In this document: piece by piece, positions 26,024 through 34,826 of the stretch
Numbering within the stretch: position 1 is the first letter of the stretch
How the letters are laid out: the number at the start of each line of letters is the position of its first letter
DNA from: Candidatus Rhodobacter oscarellae
Lineage (GTDB): Bacteria; Pseudomonadota; Alphaproteobacteria; Rhodobacterales; Rhodobacteraceae
Reading direction: 5' to 3'
Assembly (NCBI RefSeq): GCF_001078595.1
Contig: NZ_LFTY01000002.1
Coordinates: 3,172,862 to 3,236,861 of the forward strand
DNA length: 64,000 nt
The notes under the pieces: model-generated
Databases searched by the model: none
What the model was told of the DNA's origin: nothing
What the model saw: only the letters and a program-made list of their open reading frames with translations
Program-made: the position numbers and the translations under genes

Positions 26024-26118
26024 GTTCCGCTCCTTCGACGTTTGGGTTGCTATTGTTTCTTTACGAGCTTATCTGTTTCGTCAACCCGTTACTTAACGAC
26101 TAAACGAAGAACGTCAAG

Positions 26119-26682
26119 ATGGAAATATCGGAAGCCGAGAGAAAATACGCCCAGGCGGCGCTGGTCGTGTTCCAACGCTATGGCGTGCGCAAGTCCACGA
26201 TGGAGGAGATCGCGGCAGAGGCGGGGGTCTCAAAACCAACGCTCTATGCGACCTTTCGCAATAAGGACGCCGTGCTCGGCGGGGCCATTCGTCTGGCCAA
26301 GGGCACAGCGATCAGGTCGGTCGCGCAGGCTTGGTCCGACGCGGATACCCTCGCCGAGAAGCTCGACATCTTCTTTGAGCGCCTAGTCCTGGCCGGGTTC
26401 GACATGCTCCACCAGTCGCCGGACACAGCCGCCTTTGAAACGGCTCTGGGCGAGTATAGCCAGGACTCCATCGCAGCGACGCGCAGGGCAGAGGTTGCCG
26501 CGATTGCCAGGCTCTTTGAGGGCGCGCAGGGGCTGGCCGAGATCGGCACCAGCGCCGAGGACTATGCCGGTTTCGTGGTGGCATCGGCGATGAATGCCAA
26601 GCGCCTGGTCCAGACCCGCGCCGAGCTTGAGGCGTATCTTGCAATCCTCAAGGCGAGCGTCGTCAAACTGCTCGACGCCTAA
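26119..26682 (+). CDS. TetR/AcrR-family regulator
   Basis: This 187-residue repressor has the N-terminal helix-turn-helix (YAQAALVVFQRYGVRKSTMEEIAAEAGVSKPTLYATFRNKDAVLGGAI) and a helical ligand-binding domain (LDIFFERLVLAGFDMLHQS, then VASAMNAKRLVQTRAELEAYLAILKASVVKLL). It is divergent from the two hydrolases and the Old Yellow Enzyme. GGGTTG (26044-26049) and CAACCC (26082-26087) in the shared 95-base gap form a widely spaced inverted repeat that could be part of an operator, though this is weak. Confidence 0.9.
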   Translation: MEISEAERKYAQAALVVFQRYGVRKSTMEEIAAEAGVSKPTLYATFRNKDAVLGGAIRLAKGTAIRSVAQAWSDADTLAEKLDIFFERLVLAGFDMLHQSPDTAAFETALGEYSQDSIAATRRAEVAAIARLFEGAQGLAEIGTSAEDYAGFVVASAMNAKRLVQTRAELEAYLAILKASVVKLLDA

Positions 26683-26976
26683 GGCCCGTTCGCGGCGACG
26701 CCGTCGTCCCTGCGCCGCGCTAAGACCCTGGGTCTCCCCCAGGCACCGTGCCGCCGTGAGAGCCATCGCGGGAGGTTCGGTTTAAGGGGCGCAGGCCGCC
26801 GTCATGGACGGCTAGAAGAGGGCAATCGCGTCGCCCATCATCATGCCTTGCCATCTCCCCGACCGGAAGATCGTGCATCGCGCAGCGTTAGTGATGTGTG
26901 AAAGACTGGGTCGCGGACGGAGCACCATTTCGCTGCACTTGCGCCAATGTCTGTTTTGAGTGATTGATAGCGAATA

Positions 26977-27537
26977 ATGACTTCTGGAAAATCTCGAAAT
27001 TTCGCCGGCTCTGTCGGCTTTCTCTTGGCCCTGTCTGCTTGCTCCACAGAGTACATTGCTGTCGCCAACCTTCCCGAGAACGCAACTGCAATCATGTCTG
27101 TGACGCCCATGTTCGGTGTTCACAGCGACTGGAATAGAACGCTCACTGTAAATGACGGTTATACAACGGCTTCCATCGATCTGGTCGAAGATACAGGATG
27201 GTGGCGAGGCTCTCACTTGTATCTGCACTCTTCAGGCACATATGTTGTCCACGAAGGGCAAAATGGATGCATTGGCTTTACTCTCGAACCTGTTTCGTTC
27301 GACGTTCGCACTTCGATATCCTGTACCAAGATGGCCGGTACGGCTATTCGGCTCGCGGCAGACAATCCTGAACTGAACGGCTATCCGGCATCGAGGTACT
27401 ATGTCGGACTATTCTATATCGGCAGATTCATTGAGACTCATCTTCTACCAGAATTGCGAGACACGCGTGCCGAAACGCCAATCGTCTTTCAAACATACGA
27501 ACAACAAGCCGAGCCAGAACTCCCAGAAATTCTCTGA
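26977..27537 (+). CDS. Hypothetical lipoprotein
   Basis: This 186-residue protein has a lipoprotein signal: a short charged start (MTSGKSRNF), a hydrophobic core and the lipobox LSAC near residue 22. The mature part shows IAVANLPENATAIMSVTPMFGVHSDWNRTLTVNDGYTTASIDLVED and a pair of cysteines (GCIGFT, SCTKM). Codon use is A/T richer than the neighbours, which suggests transfer from another organism. No family is recognised. The 294 bases upstream, between the TetR gene and this one, hold nothing identifiable. Confidence 0.6.
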   Translation: MTSGKSRNFAGSVGFLLALSACSTEYIAVANLPENATAIMSVTPMFGVHSDWNRTLTVNDGYTTASIDLVEDTGWWRGSHLYLHSSGTYVVHEGQNGCIGFTLEPVSFDVRTSISCTKMAGTAIRLAADNPELNGYPASRYYVGLFYIGRFIETHLLPELRDTRAETPIVFQTYEQQAEPELPEIL

Positions 27538-27635
27538 GCGGCCATTCCCGCGAGGCGCAGCATTCAGCAAAATGGGCTCAGAGCGGCCAAGCAACCCCGA
27601 GACCAACGCCCCCGGCATATTGGCGACGACCCACC

Positions 27636-27756
27636 GCGCGGTGTGTTAACCATGGGGTTTGCCGACATCCGCGCCGACGCAAAGCCGACGTTTTGCCGAC
27701 ACAAGTCCGACCGCGGAAAACCCCATGATTTAAGGCGTTAAGGCCTGATTCGCGGC
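27636..27756 (+). repeat. Dispersed TTTGCCGAC-type repeat, copy B
   Basis: The block begins CACCGCGCGGTGTGTTAACC, then has GCCGACATCC, GCCGACGC, AAGCCGACG, TTTTGCCGACAC, AGTCCGACCGCGG and finally TTAAGGCGTTAAGGCC with a GATTCGCGG end. The same order of blocks is found at 51399-51527 and, on the minus strand, at 13785-13875. It fills most of the 238-base gap between the lipoprotein and the aminotransferase gene. Confidence 0.65.
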
Positions 27757-27775
27757 CGTAGCGCGGATGGTGCGT

Positions 27776-28939
27776 TTAGGATTTGGTAAGAAACCCGCGC
27801 ATCCGCTCCGCCGCGCGCTGGATGTTCTCGGCCGAGTTGGCATAGCTCAGCCGGATATACCCCTCGCCCAGAACGCCGAAATCCGGCCCGCCGATGGTGG
27901 CCACGCCGGTTTCTTCCAGCAGGGCGCTGGCCAGCTCCTTGGCCTTCCAGCCGGTCTCGGTGACATTGGGGAAGGCATAGAACGCGCCCTTCGGCGTGAT
28001 GCAGCTGACCCCCGGCAGGGCGTTCATCAGGTCCACCACCAGGCCGCGCCGCGCGTCGAACTCGGCCAGCATCTGCCCCACCGCGTCCTGCGGCCCGGTC
28101 AGCGCCTCTAGGGCGGCGAATTGCGCCGGGGCGTTCACGCAGGACCAGGCGTTCACCGCCAGTTTGCGCGCCTTGTCATAGAGGTTCTCGGGCCAGACGG
28201 AGTAGCCCAGCCGCCAGCCCGTCATGGCGTAGGTCTTGGACCAACCGTTCAGCAATATCAGGCGGTTACGGATCTCGGGATAGCCCAGCAGAGTGACGTG
28301 CTCCTCGCCGTCATAGAGCATCTGGTCGTAGATCTCGTCCGACATGATCGCCACATGCTCGGGCAGCCCGGCCACCAGCGCGTCGATCTCGGCCTTGGGC
28401 GTGACCCCGCCGCAGGGGTTCGCCGGCGAGTTCACAATCACCAGCCGCGTCTTGTCGGTGATCAGGCCCAGCGTCTCCTCGGCGGAGAAGGCAAAGCCGT
28501 TCTCCTCGCGGATCGGGATCGGCACCGGCGTGGCGCCGGTATACTCGATCATCGAGCGGTAGATCGGAAAGCCCGGATCGGGGTAGAGGATCTCGGCCCC
28601 CGGCTCGCCGAACATCAGGATCGCGGTGAACATCGTCACCTTGCCGCCCGGCACGATCAGCACCTGGTCGGGGTTCACCTCGGCCTGGAAGCGGCGGTGC
28701 AGATCGGCGCTAACTGCCTCGCGCAATTGGGGAATTCCGGTCGCGGGGGTGTAGCCATGCTGCCCGTCGCGCAGCGCCTTCACCGCGGCCTCGACGATGT
28801 TCTCCGGCGTCGGAAAGTCCGGCTGCCCTATCCCGAGATTGATCACGTCCATGCCCTGCGCCGCCAGCGCGCCCGCGCGGGCCAGAACAGCAAAGGCGTT
28901 CTCCTCACCAATCCGATCGAAATTCGCAACAGTCTGCAT
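27776..28939 (-). CDS. Class I/II aminotransferase (aspartate-aminotransferase type)
   Basis: This 387-residue fold-type I PLP enzyme shows INLGIGQPDFPTPENIVEAAVKAL, the NPxNP-like SPANPCGGVTPKAEI, the acidic PLP contact in SDEIYDQM, the PLP Lys in NGWSKTYAMTGWRLGY, and the C-terminal Arg in IRLSYANS. These are typical of the aspartate/alanine aminotransferase I-gamma group, which transfers amino groups between amino acids and 2-oxoacids. Exact substrate cannot be told. The open frame extends to 28990, but GGAGGAGGG precedes ATG 28939. It is not in an operon. Confidence 0.87.
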   Translation of the reverse strand: MQTVANFDRIGEENAFAVLARAGALAAQGMDVINLGIGQPDFPTPENIVEAAVKALRDGQHGYTPATGIPQLREAVSADLHRRFQAEVNPDQVLIVPGGKVTMFTAILMFGEPGAEILYPDPGFPIYRSMIEYTGATPVPIPIREENGFAFSAEETLGLITDKTRLVIVNSPANPCGGVTPKAEIDALVAGLPEHVAIMSDEIYDQMLYDGEEHVTLLGYPEIRNRLILLNGWSKTYAMTGWRLGYSVWPENLYDKARKLAVNAWSCVNAPAQFAALEALTGPQDAVGQMLAEFDARRGLVVDLMNALPGVSCITPKGAFYAFPNVTETGWKAKELASALLEETGVATIGGPDFGVLGEGYIRLSYANSAENIQRAAERMRGFLTKS

Positions 28940-29061
28940 GGGCCCTCCTCCGGTCCCGCCGTTTCTGTGGGATTGGCCGAGCGATGGCAAGGGGCGCGAA
29001 AGAGGCCCGCGCCCTGGCTGCGGGAATTGCGTGATCCCGGCCCGCGTGGCAGGGTTGCGCC

Positions 29062-29451
29062 ATGCTGTGCGACGTGATCCTGCCGTTGATTTGGCTGACT
29101 TTCTGCCAGACCGACGAGACCCTGGCCGCCTATGCCGGGCGGGACCGCGTATTCCGCCTTGCAGAGATGCAGGACCGCCCCGTTGACGAGGCCGTCACAT
29201 TGCGCTTCCCGGCGCGTAAGACGCTTGAGCTGCGCACCACATGCGGCCAGATGGCCGGGCGGATCACGGCCCCGCTGCCCTGGTTCGCGCTGTCCCTAGA
29301 ACGCGGCAAGGACCAAGACTGCGACGCGCGGGCCCTGCACGACAATTTGTACAATCTTATCAACGGCATGCACTTGGCCGAGATCGCCGGCGACACGATC
29401 CTATTGCAGGACGATCATGGCGCGACGCTGCTGTTTCGCGCGGGGGATTAG
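29062..29451 (+). CDS. META-domain-like secreted protein
   Basis: This 129-residue protein has a hydrophobic N-terminus (MLCDVILPLIWLTFC) that may be a short signal or membrane anchor. The rest resembles small META/HslJ-type beta domains: TTCGQMAGRITAPLPWFALSLERG, then ALHDNLYNLINGMHLAEIAGDTILLQDDHGATLLFRA. The similarity is in pattern only and no active site is expected. It ends 13 bases before the convergent recO gene. Confidence 0.6.
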   Translation: MLCDVILPLIWLTFCQTDETLAAYAGRDRVFRLAEMQDRPVDEAVTLRFPARKTLELRTTCGQMAGRITAPLPWFALSLERGKDQDCDARALHDNLYNLINGMHLAEIAGDTILLQDDHGATLLFRAGD

Positions 29452-29464
29452 GCGCCCTGAAGGG

Positions 29465-30184
29465 CTAGCGCGAGAACACGTCCACAAAGCGCTGCCGGGC
29501 GGCAGGCAGCTCGCGGTCGCCAAGCGCCGGGGCCAGCCAGTGCCGCAGGAAATAGCCGGTGGTGCGCAGGCCTTGTGCGATTTCGTCGTCCGGCGCGGCG
29601 CTGGGGGTGTGCAGGCATTGCGGCAGGGGCAAGAGCTTCTCCTTCCAGGCGCCCGCACCGGCCTCGGTCACCGCCCGCCCGGTCTTGGGCGAGACATAGC
29701 TCAACCCGTCCGACGCGCCGGTGACCGCGCAGGCGCTCAGGTCCAGGCCAAAGCCCATCTCGTCCAAAAGCGCTAATTCCCAGTGCAGATAGGCCAGGGG
29801 CCAGGCCTCGGTCTCGCCGATCATGTCCAGCACCGCCTGGCTGCGCTCAAAGAGCTTCGGGTGCGGCTCGCGCTCCGGCAGGGCGAAGGACAAAAGCGCG
29901 GTCAACGCGTTCAGCGCGGCCAGTTCCTTGCGCCCCGACATCACCGCCGCGGCGCGGCTCTTGACGGGCTCGACGGCGTAGCTGCCCAGGTGGTCCTCCA
30001 GCCGGGCGCGCCAGGTGACGGCGACCTCGGTGCCGGGCTCTAGCGTGGGCGCAATCTTACGACTGGAGGCGCCCCGCACGACGCCCGCGTGGCGGCCATG
30101 CGCCTGGGTGAAGACCTCTAGGATCGCGGCATGCTCGCCATGCTTGCGTGCGATTAAGACGGTGCCGTGGTCCTGCCATTCCAT
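29465..30184 (-). CDS. recO: DNA repair protein RecO
   Basis: This 239-residue RecO helps load RecA onto SSB-coated DNA in the RecFOR recombination pathway. The N-terminal OB-fold is recognisable ([43 protein letters not shown]), followed by a helical domain ([22 protein letters not shown]). The second half contains [34 protein letters not shown], where most RecO proteins carry a zinc-binding cluster; here only one Cys is left. The ATG overlaps the DUF1491 stop (ATGA), and era lies just upstream in the same direction. The era-recO linkage is typical. Confidence 0.93.
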   Translation of the reverse strand: MEWQDHGTVLIARKHGEHAAILEVFTQAHGRHAGVVRGASSRKIAPTLEPGTEVAVTWRARLEDHLGSYAVEPVKSRAAAVMSGRKELAALNALTALLSFALPEREPHPKLFERSQAVLDMIGETEAWPLAYLHWELALLDEMGFGLDLSACAVTGASDGLSYVSPKTGRAVTEAGAGAWKEKLLPLPQCLHTPSAAPDDEIAQGLRTTGYFLRHWLAPALGDRELPAARQRFVDVFSR

Positions 30185-30522
30185 CAGCTGTCGAGCCCCG
30201 GCTCGTCCAGCAGGTGCCGCCGGTCGCGGTCCTCGACCTCGATGACCCAAAGGTCGGGGTCAAAGCCGCGCTGTTTCGTGATGGTGGCATCCACCTCGGC
30301 CTCGGCGCCCTCGGTCAGCGTGACCCAGATGCGGTCACCGCTAAGGATGTCGACGCTGCGCTGAAACGCCTTGGCGGTGCCGTCCAGGGCGTTCTGCTTG
30401 ACGATCACGGCCCCCGCGGTGGCGTCGCCCTTGGAGACGATAAAGGCGGGAATATCCTGCAATCTCAGGCGGGTAAAGTAGGCCTGCACCCAAAGCTCTG
30501 CTGTCAGGCGCGGCGTGCTCAT
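30184..30522 (-). CDS. DUF1491-family protein
   Basis: This 112-residue protein matches the DUF1491 family found almost only in alphaproteobacteria, usually between era and recO. It has [40 protein letters not shown], the segment [51 protein letters not shown]. The Glu/Asp- and His-rich end is a family hallmark. No biochemical function is known. Its stop overlaps the recO start, and era lies 72 bases upstream. Confidence 0.88.
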   Translation of the reverse strand: MSTPRLTAELWVQAYFTRLRLQDIPAFIVSKGDATAGAVIVKQNALDGTAKAFQRSVDILSGDRIWVTLTEGAEAEVDATITKQRGFDPDLWVIEVEDRDRRHLLDEPGLDS

Positions 30523-30594
30523 GCGGGGGCGCTCATCCGCCCTGGCGGGCGTCTTCGCGGCTGGCGACGCGGGGCCGCCAGGGCCCAAGGCGCC

Positions 30595-31503
30595 TCACGT
30601 TTTGCCATCGGAATAGTCCAGGCCGATGGCCGAGTAGCGCTCGGATTCCTCCAGCCACCCGGGCCGCACCTTGACCTGCAGGAAGAGATGCACCTTGCGG
30701 TCGAGGAATTCCTCCAGCTCCACGCGCGCGGCCAGGCCCACCGCCTTCACCGTTTCGCCCTTCTTGCCCAGCACGATCCCCTTATGGCCGTCGCGGGCCA
30801 CATAGATGAGCTGCTCTATCCGGGCGGAGCCGTCCTTTTTCTCCTCCCAGCTCTCCGTCTCGACGGTCAGCTGGTAGGGCAGCTCTTGGTGCAGGCGCAG
30901 GGTCAGCTTCTCGCGGGTGATCTCGGCGGCGATCATCCGCATGGGCAGGTCGGCGATCTGGTCCTCGGGGTAGAGATACGGCCCCTCGGGCATCTCGCCC
31001 GCCAGCCAGGTGCGCAGGTCGTCCACGCCATGGCCCTTCTCGGCGGAGATCATAAAGGTCTTGGCGAAGGCAAAGCGCGCATTCAGGTCCTTGGTCAGCC
31101 CCAGCAGCACCGGCGCCTCGACGCGGTCGATCTTGTTGATGGCCAGCGCCACGGTCTGGCCGCTGTCGCGCTGGGCGAGCCCCTCTAGGATGCGCTCGAC
31201 GCCCTCGGTCACGCCGCGATGGGCCTCGATCATCAGCACCACCACATCGGCATCCGCCGCGCCGCTCCATGCGGCGGCCACCATGGCCCGGTCCAGGTGC
31301 CGGCGCGGGCGGAACAGCCCCGGCGTGTCCACGAACACGATCTGGCTTTGGCCCTCCATCGCCACGCCGCGGATCCGCGCCCGCGTGGTCTGCACCTTAT
31401 GCGTCACAATCGAGACCTTCGCCCCGACCATGCGGTTCAAAAGCGTCGACTTGCCCGCGTTGGGCTCTCCGATCAGGGCAGTGAAACCGGCGCGTGTGCT
31501 CAT
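30595..31503 (-). CDS. era: GTPase Era
   Basis: This 302-residue GTPase supports 16S rRNA maturation and 30S subunit assembly. The GTPase motifs are in order: GEPNAGKSTLLN (G1), TTRARIRG (G2), VDTPGLF (G3), NKIDR (G4) and SAEKGHG (G5). The C-terminal KH domain is clear (ARIEQLIYVARDGHKGIVLGKKGETVKAVGLAARVELEEFLDRKVHLFLQVKV). The open frame extends to 31590, but ATG 31503 (MSTRAGF) fits the family start. It leads era-DUF1491-recO. Confidence 0.96.
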   Translation of the reverse strand: MSTRAGFTALIGEPNAGKSTLLNRMVGAKVSIVTHKVQTTRARIRGVAMEGQSQIVFVDTPGLFRPRRHLDRAMVAAAWSGAADADVVVLMIEAHRGVTEGVERILEGLAQRDSGQTVALAINKIDRVEAPVLLGLTKDLNARFAFAKTFMISAEKGHGVDDLRTWLAGEMPEGPYLYPEDQIADLPMRMIAAEITREKLTLRLHQELPYQLTVETESWEEKKDGSARIEQLIYVARDGHKGIVLGKKGETVKAVGLAARVELEEFLDRKVHLFLQVKVRPGWLEESERYSAIGLDYSDGKT

Positions 31504-31632
31504 TGTTTGGCTTTCTGGCTGCGATTTGGGGCTGGTAGCGGATGACGCTGCATTAGGCCAGAGGAAAGGGCTTGATTGGTTCGACGTCATACCTTATATG
31601 GTCCGACATCGAACCTAATTGGAGTGTATCTT

Positions 31633-32775
31633 ATGCAAAGGCGGAAATTTCTGACATTGATCGGCGGCGGAGTTGTCTTGGCGGCAGGCGGGGCGAGCGC
31701 ATTTGTGGCGACACGGACCCCCACCGAGGCGCTCGCCCCCTGGGACGCGGCAGGCGCTGCGCAGTATGACGACCCCCGGCTGCACGCCCTGTCCTACGCG
31801 GTGCTGGCGCCCAACCCGCATAACCGCCAGCCCTGGAAGGTGAAGCTGCGCGGGGCGGAGGCCTTCGAGCTTTACTTCGACACCGACCGGCAATTGCCGC
31901 ATACCGACCCGTTCGACCGGCAGCTGACCATCGGGCTGGGCTGCTTTCTGGAGCTGATGGAGATGGCGGCCAACAGCGTGGGCTTCGCGGTCGCGACAGA
32001 GCTCTTCCCGGCGGGCCATGACCCGGCCGCGCTGGACCGGCGCCCGGTCGCGCATGTCACCTTTTCTGGGGCGGCGACCTCTGCCGACCCGCTTTTTGCT
32101 TATGCGCTGCAACGGCGCTCGACCAAACAGCCCTATGACACCACGCGCCCCGTGCCGCGGGACGTCTTGCAGCGCGCCATGTCGGCCGTGCGTATCGCCC
32201 AGGCTGGCGGCTCGACCGAGGCGGAGCTGACGCAATACCTGCGCGACTTGACCGAGCAGGCGCTGCTGATCGAGATCGAGACCCCGCATACCTACAAGGA
32301 AAGCGTGGATCTGTTCCGCATCGGCAAGGCCGAGGTGAACGCCAATCCGGATGGGATTAGCTTCAGCGGGCCGATGTTTGAATCGCTGCGCCTGGCGGGT
32401 GTGCTAAGCCGCGAGACGGTCACGGACCCCTCCTCGGTGGCCTATAGGGGCGGCATCGACGCCGTCACCACGAACTGCCGGACCTCGATGGGGCATATCT
32501 GGCTGGTGACCGAGACCAACACTCGGCTGGACCAGATCGCGGTGGGGCGGGATTGGCTGCGGCTGAACCTGGCCACAACGCGCGAGGGCCTGGGCCTGCA
32601 CCCGATGAGCCAGGCGCTGCAGGAATACCCCGAGATGGCCGCGCTTTATGCCGACGCGCATCGCCGGTTGGCGCCGGATGGCGGCACGGTTCAAATGCTG
32701 GGACGCATCGGCTATGGTCCGACCGTTCCGGCCAGCCCGCGCTGGCCCATCGAGGCAAAACTGGTGAGCGATTGA
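31633..32775 (+). CDS. Tat-exported nitroreductase-family protein
   Basis: This 380-residue protein has a twin-arginine signal (MQRRKFLTLIGGGVVLAAGGASAFVA). The mature part resembles Acg-like FMN-binding nitroreductases: LSYAVLAPNPHNRQPWKVKL (flavin contact), FDRQLTIGLGCFLELMEMAANSVGF, and LRLNLATTREGLGLHPMSQALQEYPEM. A Tat signal implies export with bound flavin. GGAGTG precedes ATG 31633; the longer frame is not needed. Its last codon overlaps the start of a MarR regulator, so the pair is co-transcribed. Confidence 0.83.
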   Translation: MQRRKFLTLIGGGVVLAAGGASAFVATRTPTEALAPWDAAGAAQYDDPRLHALSYAVLAPNPHNRQPWKVKLRGAEAFELYFDTDRQLPHTDPFDRQLTIGLGCFLELMEMAANSVGFAVATELFPAGHDPAALDRRPVAHVTFSGAATSADPLFAYALQRRSTKQPYDTTRPVPRDVLQRAMSAVRIAQAGGSTEAELTQYLRDLTEQALLIEIETPHTYKESVDLFRIGKAEVNANPDGISFSGPMFESLRLAGVLSRETVTDPSSVAYRGGIDAVTTNCRTSMGHIWLVTETNTRLDQIAVGRDWLRLNLATTREGLGLHPMSQALQEYPEMAALYADAHRRLAPDGGTVQMLGRIGYGPTVPASPRWPIEAKLVSD

Positions 32776-33239
32776 CCGAAGACCCAAAGACCTTAGACCA
32801 ACGCGACGCCGCGCGCTTGTTCAGCTTCTTCACCGAGATCGGGATCATCAACCAGCTGTCGATGGCGCTTTTCGCCAAGAGCCTGCCCGACGGGGTGCAC
32901 CCGTCGCATTTCTCGATCCTCAACCACCTGGTCCGGACCGGCGACGGGATCACGCCGATCCGGATCGCAGGCGCCATGCAGGTCACCAAGACGACGATGA
33001 CCCACTCGCTGAAGGTGCTGACCGAGCGCGGCTTTATCACCACCGGCCCGAACCCCGAGGACGCGCGCGGCAAGCTGGTCTATCTGACCGAGGCCGGGCG
33101 CGCGTTCCGCGACGCGGCGATCCAAAGCGTGGTCGGGATGTTTGGGCATCTGCTAGAGCCAGAGCATTACAAGATCATGGAAGAGCTGGGGTCGGGGCTG
33201 GAGGTCTTGCGCAAGTTCCTGGACGAGAACCGGATGTAG
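32772..33239 (+). CDS. MarR-family regulator
   Basis: This 155-residue regulator has the winged helix-turn-helix of MarR proteins: GVHPSHFSILNHLVRTGDGITPIRIAGAMQVTKTTMTHSLKVLTERGFITTGPNPEDARGKLVYLTEAGRAFRDAA. The open frame extends upstream inside the nitroreductase gene, but the likely start is TTG 32772, overlapping its stop (TTGA) and placing the protein start just before the first helix. It probably controls the nitroreductase operon in response to phenolic or redox-active molecules. Confidence 0.87.
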   Translation: MTEDPKTLDQRDAARLFSFFTEIGIINQLSMALFAKSLPDGVHPSHFSILNHLVRTGDGITPIRIAGAMQVTKTTMTHSLKVLTERGFITTGPNPEDARGKLVYLTEAGRAFRDAAIQSVVGMFGHLLEPEHYKIMEELGSGLEVLRKFLDENRM

Positions 33240-33245
33240 CCCGGC

Positions 33246-33899
33246 TTATCTGGCCAGCGCCTCGTCAAGCCGGTCCATCTGAAAATGCGGGGCCAGGATC
33301 GCGCGGATCTGTCCGCGCCGCGCGTTCTTGGGGTCAAAGATTGCGTAGCAGAGGTAATCCTCCAGCAGCGAGGCCTGCTGCTCGAACCCGTATTCCAGCA
33401 GCCCCGCGCCCTCCTCGGGCACATAAAAATAGGGGTCCTGGTTTAGGATCGCCTCCAGTGCGGCCTTGGCGGGGCGATAGCCGGTGCGCTTGCGGTTCTG
33501 CCACTGCCAGACATGCACCAGCTCATGCGCCATGATGAAGGTCTGCGGCAGCAGGATCTGGTTCGGCCAGCCGGGCGCGGTGTCGTTGCGGTAATAATCC
33601 TTGGAGAAATGCACGTTGTTATAAAGCGCCCAGCCCGGCGGCGGGCCCTCGGGCGGCGTAGGCGCCGTGCGGTCGCAGATGCCGGGGCGGATCTTAATCG
33701 GCTCTGGGTTCTCTGGCAGCGGCGGCGCGGTGTCCGTTTTGGGCGCGCCGCGAAAGCCGGACTTGACGCGCACCTTCTGCACATCCAGCGACGGGCCAAA
33801 GAGATCTTCGGCCAGCGCGCGCTCGCCCTCGGCCAAGGGGCGTCCCGCGCAGGCCGTCAGGCACAGGGCGGCGAGGAAGATCAGGAGCGCGCGTATCAT
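33246..33899 (-). CDS. Lipoprotein with HExxH zinc-protease motif
   Basis: This 217-residue protein begins with a lipoprotein signal (MIRALLIFLAALCLTACAGRP; lipobox LTAC, Cys near residue 17). A Pro-rich linker follows, then LLPQTFIMAHELVHVWQWQNRKRTGYRPAKAAL, where HELVH is a HExxH zinc-binding motif. Downstream acidic residues (PEEGAGLLEYGFEQQASLLEDY) could supply the third ligand. It is probably an envelope metallopeptidase or a relic of one. ATG 33899 is preferred to the longer frame because it starts the signal peptide. It is convergent with the MarR gene, seven bases apart. Confidence 0.72.
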   Translation of the reverse strand: MIRALLIFLAALCLTACAGRPLAEGERALAEDLFGPSLDVQKVRVKSGFRGAPKTDTAPPLPENPEPIKIRPGICDRTAPTPPEGPPPGWALYNNVHFSKDYYRNDTAPGWPNQILLPQTFIMAHELVHVWQWQNRKRTGYRPAKAALEAILNQDPYFYVPEEGAGLLEYGFEQQASLLEDYLCYAIFDPKNARRGQIRAILAPHFQMDRLDEALAR

Positions 33900-34039
33900 T
33901 GCGCCACCCTGGCAAGACAACGCGCCGACGTCCAGCGCGATAAGACGCGCGCAATGACCTGCGTATGTGCGGCGTTGTGGCACGGCTCCCACGCCTTTGA
34001 GTTAACCCGATCTTAAGGCAGGCGCCCCGCATAATATGC

Positions 34040-34087
34040 GGGTGGTGGTCGGGGCTTTGCCCCGATTCAGTTCCCCAACCACCACCC
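34040..34087. repeat. Nested inverted repeat
   Basis: Outer arms GGGTGGTGGT (34040-34049) and ACCACCACCC (34078-34087) pair perfectly. Inside, CGGGGC (34050-34055) and GCCCCG (34059-34064) form a second hairpin. It lies in the 307-base gap between the lipoprotein gene start and the end of the gene at 34207, where no other gene was seen. Confidence 0.5.
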
Positions 34088-34206
34088 GGGTAGGGTGGTG
34101 CGATTCGGGTTTAGAAACCGTGAAGATGCCAAGCCATATCGCGCCAGGCTGCCAATTCGCGCCAAGCCTCCACGGCGCCTCGTGGCAGCTTGGCGACGGG
34201 CCCGGG

Positions 34207-34617
34207 TCAGCAGTCGCGCGCGTAGGTGAAGACCAGCGTGTCCACCACGACCTGCCCCGTGCTGGCGCAGTTGCGCGACCGCTCGCGCGTGCCCTGCATC
34301 GTCACCTGGGTCTGGTTCGGCGCGACCGGCCCCTCGACAAAATACTCCAGCGGATTGCCCGGGCAGGACGACGAGAACACCCGGCTGAGCCCGGAATACC
34401 AGTTCCCGCTCTTGGTGCCGTTGAACAAAAGCGTCCCACGGCGCACCCCGGCATTCCACAGCCCCTCGCGCGGGTTTTCGTAATAGAAGTTCCGCTGGTT
34501 GCCGAAGGCCTGCAGCCGCATCAGCGACCCGTTATGCCACCAGCAGCTGTCTGCCGAAGCGGATTGCACCGTCGAGAAATTCAGCAGTACGGCGAATAAA
34601 ATCGTCAAAAATCTCAT
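34207..34617 (-). CDS. Small secreted cysteine-containing protein
   Basis: This 136-residue protein has a signal peptide (MRFLTILFAVLLNFSTVQSASA). The mature part has four cysteines (DSCWWHNGS, SSSCPGNP, RNCASTG, and the final ARDC), enough for two disulfides, plus FYYENPREGLWNAGVRRGTLLFNG and VVDTLVFTYARDC. It resembles small secreted proteins of Rhodobacterales with no assigned function. It precedes the hydroxyacid dehydrogenase but is separated by about 210 bases with nothing recognisable in them. Confidence 0.65.
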   Translation of the reverse strand: MRFLTILFAVLLNFSTVQSASADSCWWHNGSLMRLQAFGNQRNFYYENPREGLWNAGVRRGTLLFNGTKSGNWYSGLSRVFSSSCPGNPLEYFVEGPVAPNQTQVTMQGTRERSRNCASTGQVVVDTLVFTYARDC

Positions 34618-34826
34618 GTTGAAACTCCCTTAATTGAGGCGCGCAAACCTATGAATACTTGCGTGCCTTTTTTGTGGTGGCGATCCTGCCACCGTTCTTT
34701 TTGGTCTGCGCGGTCGCGCGCCACTCATTGGTGTGGGTGCCATCCCGGGCGCATGGGCCAACGCGGCCGCGAGGCAAAGGGCTTTGTGAAAATGCATCTT
34801 GTCGTTCCCCCCGGTCTTGCAGGCGC

